Of a stretch of 8,644 nucleotides of DNA, positions 1 through 5,995 are shown piece by piece. A program made the position numbers and the translations under genes. This DNA comes from UMGS172 sp964634675. Lineage in GTDB: Bacteria > Bacillota > Clostridia > Oscillospirales > Acutalibacteraceae. Numbering within the stretch: position 1 is the stretch's first letter; every line of letters begins with the position of its first letter. The stretch covers positions 1 through 8,644 of the forward strand of contig CAZWLH010000066.1 in assembly GCA_964634675.1 (NCBI GenBank), written 5' to 3'. The notes under the pieces are model-generated. The model was not told the DNA's origin and did no database searches. It saw nothing but the letters and a program-made list of their open reading frames with translations.

Positions 1-4
1 CCAT
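1..4 (-). CDS. Start codon of a leftward gene, body outside the window
   Basis: Only the first four bases of this gene would lie in the window, so its product is unknown. On the minus strand an ATG lies at 4-2. It is preceded by a full AAGGAGG Shine-Dalgarno sequence (complement of 15-21), with a 10-base spacer that is slightly long but workable. A plausible promoter lies further upstream at 32-61. The call rests on this order of promoter, ribosome site and start codon. No codon after the ATG can be read, so the call remains an inference. Confidence 0.45.
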
Positions 5-31
5 GGGATAATTTCCTCCTTATGTAAATTC

Positions 32-61
32 ATCTTAACAAGAATGATACAAGCGTGACAA
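32..61 (-). promoter_or_regulatory. Candidate promoter for the leftward gene at the left edge
   Basis: Read on the minus strand, TTGTCA (61-56, five of six consensus bases) is followed after 18 bases by TAAGAT (37-32, four of six). A TG one base before the hexamer gives an extended -10. It would place the start of transcription about 20-25 bases before the start codon at 4, enough for the AAGGAGG site at 15-21. Its -35 box lies almost back to back with the -35 of the rightward consensus promoter at 63-68. Confidence 0.4.
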
Positions 62-62
62 A

Positions 63-94
63 TTGACATACTTGTCCGCGTACACACTTATAAT
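63..94 (+). promoter_or_regulatory. Consensus -35/-10 pair with 20-base spacer and centred dyad (MerR-like layout)
   Basis: A perfect TTGACA (63-68) and a perfect TATAAT (89-94) are separated by 20 bases, longer than the 17 preferred by the housekeeping sigma factor. An imperfect dyad, TGTCCGCGTACA (73-84, 10 of 12 positions symmetrical), is centred exactly on the middle of the spacer (78.5). Over-long spacers with a centred dyad are the known hallmark of promoters activated by DNA distortion by MerR-family regulators; assigning this site to such a regulator is inference. It points right, toward the 3' end of the HAD gene on the opposite strand, and no rightward gene follows. Confidence 0.35.
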
Positions 95-142
95 ACCACT
101 TTTTGAGCTTTAAGTAAATAGGAAACTTGAAAATTTTACTCT

Positions 143-166
143 TTTTTTGAAGAATGTTTCAAAAAA
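143..166. repeat. AU-rich inverted repeat downstream of the HAD gene
   Basis: TTTTTTGAA (143-151) and TTCAAAAAA (158-166) form a perfect 9-bp inverted repeat around a 6-base loop. It lies about 40 bases past the HAD stop codon and could form the 3' end hairpin of the leftward operon. There is no GC-rich stem, and on the minus strand no U tract follows it, so it is not a classical intrinsic terminator. No better terminator was seen between the operon and the left edge. Confidence 0.4.
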
Positions 167-206
167 TTCGGCTTTGTCGGCGGATTTTCGCTTTTTGAAT
201 ATTGAT

Positions 207-1031
207 TTAAAGCACTCCCGACTCATAAAGTGACAAAAGATACCTTGCAACACCGTCTCGGTCGTTGGTACCGATGAGCTTATCGGCGACGGCGGCGGCC
301 GATGCCTGAGCGTTTCCGACAGCAACGGCGACATCGGCGTTTTTCAGCATTTCGACATCATTACCGTTATCTCCGAAGGCAATTACCCTGTCAAAGCCGT
401 ACATATTCTTTAAAATATCTATCGTGTTGTGCTTTCCTGCCTTTTCGGAATAAACCTCAACAAAATATTTATCCTTGCTGTATGTATCGAGATAATAAGA
501 AAACTTAACCCCTGCTATCTTCCCTACCTTTTCGGCAACCTCACTCATAATCTCTTCCCGGTCTATTCCGTTTATGTAAACCGTGTTTCCCGAGACGTCA
601 TAATTTTCCACGCGGCTGAAGCTTTTATAAAGCTTTTTTCTTGCGGCGGCGAAGCTCTTTTCGTAATCGTTTTTAAGGCAGGTGTACTCGCAGGTGATAT
701 ATTCATCGAAGGAATAAACAAACGGCGGACGGTTTGATGACACAAAGGCATCAATGACCTTTGCTGCGGTTTCGGTCGGTATTTTGCAGACATATTCCTG
801 TCTTTTGGTTTTCACATCGGTCAAAAACACACCGTTCATCATAACACACGGAAGCTTCAAGTTAAGTCGGTCGATAAGACCTGCGGCCGATGAGACCGAC
901 CGAGCTGTGGCAACGGTGAAATTCATTCCCCGACCGATCAAATAATTTAAGGTATCGACGGTGAAATCGGATAAGCGTCCGTCCGAGTTTAAAAGAGTGC
1001 CGTCAAGGTCGGTAACATACAGTGTTTTCAT
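207..1031 (-). CDS. Cof-type HAD-superfamily phosphatase
   Basis: The 274-residue product is a cytoplasmic haloacid dehalogenase-fold hydrolase of the Cof/class IIB-cap group, which removes phosphate from sugar phosphates, nucleotides or cofactors such as PLP or FMN. The motifs are in order: DLDGTLLNS with nucleophile D8 and acid/base D10; the T42-R44 region as motif II, with the usual glycine replaced by alanine; K200 as motif III; and GDNGND at 220-225 (D221, D225) for Mg2+. The cap lies at about residues 85-190. Length is normal for the group. The start at 1031 is preferred over an in-frame start 31 codons upstream because GGAGGG lies five bases before it and the product then begins with the usual hydrophobic strand leading to motif I. 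It overlaps the end of the ABC-F gene by 29 bases, so translation is probably coupled. The substrate cannot be read from sequence. Confidence 0.93.
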   Translation of the reverse strand: MKTLYVTDLDGTLLNSDGRLSDFTVDTLNYLIGRGMNFTVATARSVSSAAGLIDRLNLKLPCVMMNGVFLTDVKTKRQEYVCKIPTETAAKVIDAFVSSNRPPFVYSFDEYITCEYTCLKNDYEKSFAAARKKLYKSFSRVENYDVSGNTVYINGIDREEIMSEVAEKVGKIAGVKFSYYLDTYSKDKYFVEVYSEKAGKHNTIDILKNMYGFDRVIAFGDNGNDVEMLKNADVAVAVGNAQASAAAVADKLIGTNDRDGVARYLLSLYESGVL

Positions 1032-2910
1032 CCTGACCCTCCAGCTCGGCACCGAGCTCGCTCCATTCATCCAAGAGCGCTTCAAGCCTTTTGTTAAGCT
1101 CTTCGGCCTCAGAGGAAAGCTCACTCGCCTTTATATAGTCGGTCGAAACCTCCTCGGTGGACAGTAATACCGATATTTCCGAAAGTCGGCTTTCGCATTT
1201 TTCAATCTCCGCTTCGCACTTCGAAAAAGCTGTTTTCAGGCGCCTTATTCTCGAAGCCTCTTCTTTTCTGCGGAGATAATCGTTTTTGTTTGCCGAGACC
1301 GCCTTTTCGGTCTTTTCGGAGGCAACGGAATGTCTTACCTCTAAATAGCGGTCATAGTTTCCGTCAAGGTGATTGACCGTACCGTTCTCGAAGTAAACAA
1401 TTTTTGTCGCAAGTCGGTTAATAAGGTATCGGTCATGGGATACACATATGACCGTTCCGTCATAGCCGCTCAAGGCTTCTTCAAGCACCTCTCTCGATTC
1501 GAGATCAAGGTGATTGGTCGGCTCGTCAAGCAAAAGCAGATTATTATGAGCAAGCATCAGGCGGCAGAGCGCCACTCGAGCCCTTTCTCCGCCCGACAGA
1601 TTTTCGATTTTTTGAAAAACGTCATCACCCTTAAAAAGGAAGAGCGCCAACGCACTGCGAACTGCGGTATCGCTCATAAACGGATACTCATCGTGCAATT
1701 GTTCGAAAACCGTTTTGTTAAGATCCAAATTTCTCTGATGCTGGTCGAAGTATCCCACCGAAACACCGACACCGTACTGAACGGCGGTCTTATCGGTAAG
1801 CTGTCTCAATAATGTTGTTTTTCCGCAGCCGTTCGGACCGATAACGAATATCCTGTCTTCACGTCTCACGTTCAAATTCACATCGGAGTAAAGCCTGCGG
1901 CCTTCAAAGCTTTTCGAAAGCGACTCGGCGGTTATAACCTCGTCTCCGCTTCTCACATCAGCCGTGAACGAAAGGCTCATACCGTCACGCTCAGCATCGG
2001 GAATTTCAAGATCACGAAGCAGGCGGTCGATCATTTTTTGCTTGTTTTCGGCTGTTTTAATGTTCTTTTCACGGTTCCAGCGGCGTTGCTGTTCGATTAT
2101 CCGCTCGATACGATCGACCTCACGCATGGTATTGTCATAATTTCGCCGGACGGTAAGGCGACGCTCCTCTTTCACACGGCAGTATTTTGTATAGTTGCCG
2201 TCGCAGGTATACAGCTTATGATTGTCAAGCTCGAAAATCCGGTTTGCGACACGGTCAAGGAAGAAACGGTCGTGCGAAATTATCACGACCGCCTTTTTGC
2301 AGGAGCGAACATATCCGTCAAGCCACTCGATGGCATCAATATCAAGGTGGTTGGTCGGCTCGTCAAGCAAAATGACATCCGGCTCGGATAAAAGCAGCTT
2401 GCAAAGCTCGACCTTTGAACGCTGACCGCCCGAAAGTGAGGGGATCGTAAGCTCGAGCTCGCTTTCCGAAAAGCCGAGTCCGCAAAGTGCCGCCCTTGCC
2501 CTTGAGCGAAAGGTCAGACCGCCTGCCTCCTCAAAGTGCTCACGAAGCTCGTGCTGACGCGTTATAAGCTCGCTGTCGTTCGAGGTCTCGAGCATAAGTG
2601 TCACCCGAGATAGCTCCTGCTCGGCGACAATGAGCTCATTAAATACGGTCAAGACCTCGTCATATGCGGTTTTCTCAGAGCCTTGGCAGGCGTGCTGATT
2701 CAAAACTCCTATCTTGACACCGCTTCGGCGCACGACTCCGCCCGAATCCGGCTCTTCCTCACCGACAAGGATCTTGAAAAGGGTGGTTTTTCCGCAGCCG
2801 TTGCCGCCGATGAGACCTATAATATCATCGGGCTCGATATTGAACCCGATGTCGTTGAAAAGTAAATTATCTCCGAAGGACTTTGAAAGTCCGCTGACAC
2901 TTACAAGCAT
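1003..2910 (-). CDS. ABC-F family ATPase, YdiF-like with C-terminal coiled coil
   Basis: The 635-residue product has two ABC ATPase domains in one chain and no membrane segments, the plan of ABC-F proteins, which bind the ribosomal E site and act on translation rather than transport. Domain 1 has Walker A GGNGCGKTT (35-43), signature LSGGQ (159-163), Walker B VILLDEPTNHLD (179-190, catalytic E184) and switch H213. Domain 2 has Walker A GPNGCGKTT (358-366), LSGGER (438-443), LLLLDEPTNHLD (458-469, E463) and H492. The charged linker at about 243-325, including WNREKN near 278-283, is the part that contacts P-site tRNA in family members. A charged, heptad-like tail (about 530-625) resembles the extension of YdiF and Uup. 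The start has GGAG six bases upstream. It follows the DAHP synthase stop by 20 bases. The linker is of ordinary length, so a housekeeping role seems likelier than antibiotic protection, but sequence alone cannot exclude the latter. Confidence 0.95.
   Translation of the reverse strand: MLVSVSGLSKSFGDNLLFNDIGFNIEPDDIIGLIGGNGCGKTTLFKILVGEEEPDSGGVVRRSGVKIGVLNQHACQGSEKTAYDEVLTVFNELIVAEQELSRVTLMLETSNDSELITRQHELREHFEEAGGLTFRSRARAALCGLGFSESELELTIPSLSGGQRSKVELCKLLLSEPDVILLDEPTNHLDIDAIEWLDGYVRSCKKAVVIISHDRFFLDRVANRIFELDNHKLYTCDGNYTKYCRVKEERRLTVRRNYDNTMREVDRIERIIEQQRRWNREKNIKTAENKQKMIDRLLRDLEIPDAERDGMSLSFTADVRSGDEVITAESLSKSFEGRRLYSDVNLNVRREDRIFVIGPNGCGKTTLLRQLTDKTAVQYGVGVSVGYFDQHQRNLDLNKTVFEQLHDEYPFMSDTAVRSALALFLFKGDDVFQKIENLSGGERARVALCRLMLAHNNLLLLDEPTNHLDLESREVLEEALSGYDGTVICVSHDRYLINRLATKIVYFENGTVNHLDGNYDRYLEVRHSVASEKTEKAVSANKNDYLRRKEEASRIRRLKTAFSKCEAEIEKCESRLSEISVLLSTEEVSTDYIKASELSSEAEELNKRLEALLDEWSELGAELEGQDENTVCYRP
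1037..1042 (-). promoter_or_regulatory. Internal Shine-Dalgarno site setting the HAD start
   Basis: GGAGGG on the minus strand lies five bases before the ATG at 1031-1029, inside the last codons of the ABC-F gene. It decides the start of the HAD gene and suggests that ribosomes finishing the ABC-F reading frame re-initiate here. Confidence 0.75.
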
Positions 2911-2930
2911 TTATATCTCCAAAAAAGTAA

Positions 2931-3959
2931 TTACAGAAGCTCTGCCATATCAAGAACGAGCCGCTCGGTCTTATCCCAACCGAGGCAAGGGTCTGTTATC
3001 GATTTCCCGTAAACGCCTTCTCCGATTTTTTGACAGCCGTCCTCAAGATAGCTCTCGATCATAAAGCCCTTGAAAAGCTTTTTGATATCGTTTGAATGTC
3101 GGCAGCTGTGCAGTACCTCCTTGCATATTCTTATTTGCTCAAGATACTGCTTGCCCGAGTTCGAATGGTTGGTATCGACAATCAGTCCCATATTATGCAG
3201 ACCTCTTGCCGAGTATTCTTCATAAAGATTTATAAGATCCTCATAATGATAGTTCGGGTGAGAACGCCCCTTATTATCGGTCGAGCCTCTCAGAACGGCG
3301 TGGGTCAGAGGATTGCCGTCGGTTGTGACCTCCCAGCCTCTTGAAATAAAGGTTTGAGGATGCTGGGCGGCGGTGATAGAATTGAGCATAACCGATATAT
3401 CGCCGCTTGTCGGATTCTTCATTCCGACGGGTATCTCGATACCACTTGCAACAAGGCGGTGCTGCTGATTTTCAACCGAACGTGCACCGACCGCAACATA
3501 TGACAGAACGTCGGCGAGATAGTAATAGTTGTCGGGATAAAGCATTTCGTCCGCACTCGACATTCCCGTTTCGGTGATAGCTCTTATATGAAGGTGCCTT
3601 ATTGCTTTAAGTCCCTTTATCATATCGGGCTTTCCGTCGGGATTCGGCTGATGTACCATTCCTTTATATCCGTCACCGGTGGTTCTCGGTTTGTTGGTAT
3701 AAATTCTCGGAACCATAAGGATTTTGTCATTTACCTTTTCCTGCAGGCGAGCAAGACGGTGGATATAGTCGATGACCGGCTCCTCACGGTCGGCCGAGCA
3801 GGGACCTATGACCAAAATAATTCTTTCATCCTCACCCGAGAAAATGCGTGCGATCTCGGTGTCACGTTCCGCCTTGCTTTTTGCCGCCTCGGCAGTAAGC
3901 GGAAGCTCTTCGATGACCTCTTCGGGTGCAGGTAACGCTCTTTCATTTATAACAGCCAT
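2931..3959 (-). CDS. aroF: 3-deoxy-7-phosphoheptulonate (DAHP) synthase, type I-alpha
   Basis: This cytoplasmic enzyme condenses phosphoenolpyruvate with erythrose 4-phosphate to DAHP, the first committed step of the shikimate pathway. The 342-residue length matches the E. coli AroF/AroG/AroH family (about 350). The metal ligands can be placed: C54 in GPCS, H265 in DTNHSN, E302 in MIESYLEDG and D323 in GKSITDPCLGW. The substrate-binding KPRTT starts at residue 90 and GARSVENQQHR at 158. The variant KNPTSGD (181-187) replaces the KNGTDG of enterobacterial enzymes and is typical of clostridial members. The N-terminal arm (about 1-45) is where feedback inhibitors bind in the family, but which amino acid inhibits this enzyme cannot be read, so the paralogue letter is nominal. 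The start is supported by GGGAGG eight bases upstream. It is the first gene of the leftward operon with the ABC-F and HAD genes. Confidence 0.95.
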   Translation of the reverse strand: MAVINERALPAPEEVIEELPLTAEAAKSKAERDTEIARIFSGEDERIILVIGPCSADREEPVIDYIHRLARLQEKVNDKILMVPRIYTNKPRTTGDGYKGMVHQPNPDGKPDMIKGLKAIRHLHIRAITETGMSSADEMLYPDNYYYLADVLSYVAVGARSVENQQHRLVASGIEIPVGMKNPTSGDISVMLNSITAAQHPQTFISRGWEVTTDGNPLTHAVLRGSTDNKGRSHPNYHYEDLINLYEEYSARGLHNMGLIVDTNHSNSGKQYLEQIRICKEVLHSCRHSNDIKKLFKGFMIESYLEDGCQKIGEGVYGKSITDPCLGWDKTERLVLDMAELL

Positions 3960-3999
3960 TTTTATTTCCTCCCAAACGGAAAATTAAGTTCACTCGGTT

Positions 4000-4028
4000 A
4001 TTTTATCATATAAAACCGTATTTTTAAA
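4000..4028 (-). promoter_or_regulatory. Candidate promoter of the DAHP synthase operon
   Basis: On the minus strand, TTTAAA (4028-4023) and TAAAAT (4005-4000) are 17 bases apart and match consensus at four and five of six positions. Transcription would start near 3993, leaving a leader of only about 33 bases, too short for a T-box or attenuator. If this is the promoter, the operon is not controlled by a long leader RNA. The surrounding region is very AT-rich, so other positions are possible. Confidence 0.45.
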
Positions 4029-4058
4029 GGTGTTTTGCCGAAAAATTTGAAATTTGCG

Positions 4059-4090
4059 AAAAAAATCCGTTCAACACGAGGTCAAACGGA
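4059..4090 (-). terminator. Intrinsic terminator of the GH31 gene
   Basis: Just after the GH31 stop, the minus strand reads TCCGTTTGAC, a five-base loop, GTTGAACGGA and then seven T residues. The stem is 10 bp with two G-U wobble pairs. Those two positions become C-A mismatches when read on the plus strand, so the hairpin works only in the leftward direction. It separates GH31 from the DAHP synthase operon. Confidence 0.85.
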
Positions 4091-4099
4091 CTTTTAACA

Positions 4100-5812
4100 T
4101 CAATATTTTTCGTAAACGGGAATAGATTCGGTCGCGACCTCGAACCAACCACTTTCAACAGGCTCCTTTGTGAAATAGTCACGCCAGCGCTCGGTCTTGG
4201 GCAGATAAACGGTTCGGCCGCTCTGTCCTGCGACGATGGGAGCAACTATTAAAGAATCACAAAATATATACTCGGTGTCTATTTTATAGGTATCGGGATC
4301 GTGCGAATAATCACTGACAAGTGCACGCACGGGCGGTACGCCGGTTTTCGAATAACGCTCGAAGGCCTCGTGAAGCATCGGAACCAACTGCTCACGTATG
4401 TTCAAAAGCTCCTTGACCTCGGCTTCACAGCCAAGCTCACGCCAAGGCATATCCTCACAGTACCAAGCGTTGATGAGGCACTGCACCGAGAAAACGTTTG
4501 ACTGCAAGCGTCTTATGAATTCTTCACGCGTTTTGGCATCTCTGACCTCGGGAGTCCAAAGAATACCCGAGAAGCCCGAGGTGGCACATCCGCGGATAAA
4601 GTCCTCATGGTCATAAAGGTCACTGTAAAGTACAAATGGGTACGAAGCCGAAAGTGCACCTGCGTTTCTGACCTCGGAAAGTATGGGACGGTCACCGAGA
4701 GCCTTCAACATTGTCTGCATATAAAGCACACCGATAAGAGCGTGATACTGCTCACCGTCAAGACCTGACGGGAAGCTTGCCATATTCGGGAACGACCAAT
4801 CGGCATCCTTGAAATCACTGCTGTCACATTCGTCGAGCTTGAAGCCGTCAATGCCCATATCGACTATTTTTTTATGGTATTCGGCGAAAATGTCGCGTGC
4901 CTCTTCGATCGAAAAGTCGGGAACCAGTCCGCCCCACACCTCATAGTTGCCGGCATACGGCATAAGGGGTTCATAAAGCGGCGATTCGGGGTGAACAAAT
5001 GCGTGCTCCCAAAGATTTATATGATAATCCATCGCGCGAAGCTCATCAACAAGCTTTTGCGGCTCGGGATAAAGTGCGTTATTCCAAATATATGTGTCGG
5101 AATAGGTGTGGGTCATCCAGCCCGGCTCGAGACCGATAGTACCGACGGAATAGCCGTTTTCCTTAAGCTCCTTGGCCATATTGAGAACCTGTTCCTGACT
5201 GTAACGTCCGAAACAACGGTAAATAGCCGAAAGTGCCCATTCGGGAGCGGTGCATCCGCCGCCCGACAGCATATTATACTGCGCGACAACATCGGTGATG
5301 TTCTCACCCTCGAAAATATAGATGTCAACACCCTTCGCAGTCGGTATCTGTATGCTTATATTGGAGTCGCCCGTCACCTTATTCGAATAAAGCTCCTCGG
5401 TGGAGATGCTTATTGTGTTTTCCTCGGAAGCGGTAACGGTTCTCTTCTTCAGAATCTGCTTGGAACCGATATGAAATTCTGCGGCACGTGCGGTATCGAC
5501 AAAAATTCCGTAGCCGGCTGTGCTGACGAAAAACGGCACGGGAGCGTGTGAGTCACCGGTGGGAGCAACGGGGTCGGAGTTGGGGCGCAGAGTGAGCTTT
5601 CTTCCGCGCAGGTTAAAGCATTTGAGCTGAAGACCGAGCCCGTATATCTGTTCGTCGGCGCCGAGCGGCAAACGAAGACAGCAGCCTCTTGAATTCTCAT
5701 AAAATATAATATCGTCGACAGGATAGTTTATCTCGGTTTCGTTATAATCGAAATTTTTGCAAAAAGCCGAAGGCACACCTTTTTCGGGAGTGCCGAAGGT
5801 GATTTTTTTCAT
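4100..5812 (-). CDS. Divergent, short GH31-family glycoside hydrolase
   Basis: The 570-residue product is a family 31 glycosidase, a group that acts mainly on alpha-linked sugars with retention. The N-terminal beta-sandwich (about 30-180) carries the family pattern QIYGLG (55-60) and TGDSHAPVP with YGIFVD (85-106). The TIM barrel (about 190-480) has DGFKLDECD at 322-330 with D327 as nucleophile. R382 and YSD with D398 fit the conserved arginine and the acid/base Asp. WTPEVRD (419-425) stands where most members have a GHDIGG motif, so the substrate pocket is unusual. The protein stops at IPVYEKY, where relatives usually continue into more C-terminal beta domain. No signal peptide is seen, so it should work in the cytoplasm. 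The start at 5812 is chosen because GGAGG lies eight bases before it; an in-frame start 21 codons upstream lies in promoter DNA. Exact substrate unknown. Confidence 0.85.
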   Translation of the reverse strand: MKKITFGTPEKGVPSAFCKNFDYNETEINYPVDDIIFYENSRGCCLRLPLGADEQIYGLGLQLKCFNLRGRKLTLRPNSDPVAPTGDSHAPVPFFVSTAGYGIFVDTARAAEFHIGSKQILKKRTVTASEENTISISTEELYSNKVTGDSNISIQIPTAKGVDIYIFEGENITDVVAQYNMLSGGGCTAPEWALSAIYRCFGRYSQEQVLNMAKELKENGYSVGTIGLEPGWMTHTYSDTYIWNNALYPEPQKLVDELRAMDYHINLWEHAFVHPESPLYEPLMPYAGNYEVWGGLVPDFSIEEARDIFAEYHKKIVDMGIDGFKLDECDSSDFKDADWSFPNMASFPSGLDGEQYHALIGVLYMQTMLKALGDRPILSEVRNAGALSASYPFVLYSDLYDHEDFIRGCATSGFSGILWTPEVRDAKTREEFIRRLQSNVFSVQCLINAWYCEDMPWRELGCEAEVKELLNIREQLVPMLHEAFERYSKTGVPPVRALVSDYSHDPDTYKIDTEYIFCDSLIVAPIVAGQSGRTVYLPKTERWRDYFTKEPVESGWFEVATESIPVYEKY

Positions 5813-5856
5813 ATTGATTTCCTCCAAACCAAGGGCAAAACGCCTTATTTTATTAA

Positions 5857-5885
5857 AATATACCATATGCGCCATACATTTTCAA
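5857..5885 (-). promoter_or_regulatory. Strong extended -10 promoter of the GH31 gene
   Basis: On the minus strand, TTGAAA (5885-5880) and TATATT (5862-5857) each match consensus at five of six positions with an ideal 17-base spacer. TG one base before the -10 makes it an extended -10 promoter. Transcription would begin near 5850, about 38 bases before the GH31 ATG. The spacer contains a TATGG direct repeat separated by CGCA and a short TATG/CATA dyad, a possible but weak operator. Confidence 0.65.
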
Positions 5886-5917
5886 GTAAAAACGAATACA
5901 AAGTTACAAATAGTTCA

Positions 5918-5946
5918 TTGCAATAATCAACCGATTGTGTTAGAAT
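5918..5946 (+). promoter_or_regulatory. Promoter of the LtaS-like gene
   Basis: TTGCAA (5918-5923, four of six) and TAGAAT (5941-5946, five of six) are separated by 17 bases. Transcription would start near 5953, which rules out the in-frame GTG at 5951 as a start and supports the ATG at 5996. The -35 overlaps the perfect 8-base palindrome ATTGCAAT (5917-5924). The two divergent -35 boxes are 32 bases apart, so a regulator bound between them could affect both genes. Confidence 0.5.
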
Positions 5947-5955
5947 AACAGTGTC

Positions 5956-5970
5956 GGCCGCACTGCGGTC
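5956..5970 (+). other. Small hairpin in the LtaS-like gene leader
   Basis: GGCCGC (5956-5961) and GCGGTC (5965-5970) can pair over six positions, one a G-U pair, with a three-base loop. It would lie within a few bases of the predicted 5' end of the mRNA, 13 bases before the GAGGG ribosome site (5984-5988). A 5'-end hairpin like this can protect mRNA from decay; the role here is inference. Confidence 0.35.
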
Positions 5971-5995
5971 AAATTTCAATCACGAGGGTGATATA

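Noticed and set aside
168..200. Possible GC-rich terminator after the HAD gene (GCCG and CGGC words)
   Set aside because: The GCCGA words are direct, not inverted, repeats, so they do not form a stem; the only self-pairing is a 3-bp GCG/CGC.
3960..4099. T-box or other leader RNA controlling aromatic amino acid synthesis
   Set aside because: The space between the GH31 terminator and the DAHP synthase start is about 100 bases, and the candidate promoter leaves only about 33 bases of leader. No T-box sequence was seen.
4301..5551. Long plus-strand frames opposite the GH31 gene, including one of 225 codons at 4874-5551
   Set aside because: They lie entirely antisense to a well-supported GH31 gene, lack suitable ribosome sites and show no recognisable protein motifs.
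5813..5875. Longer GH31 start adding 21 residues
   Set aside because: The extension would be encoded by the promoter -10 region and leader, and the inner ATG has a clear GGAGG site.
5951..5995. Upstream GTG start adding 15 residues to the LtaS-like protein
   Set aside because: It would coincide with the predicted transcription start and has no ribosome site, while the ATG at 5996 has GAGGG at a good distance.
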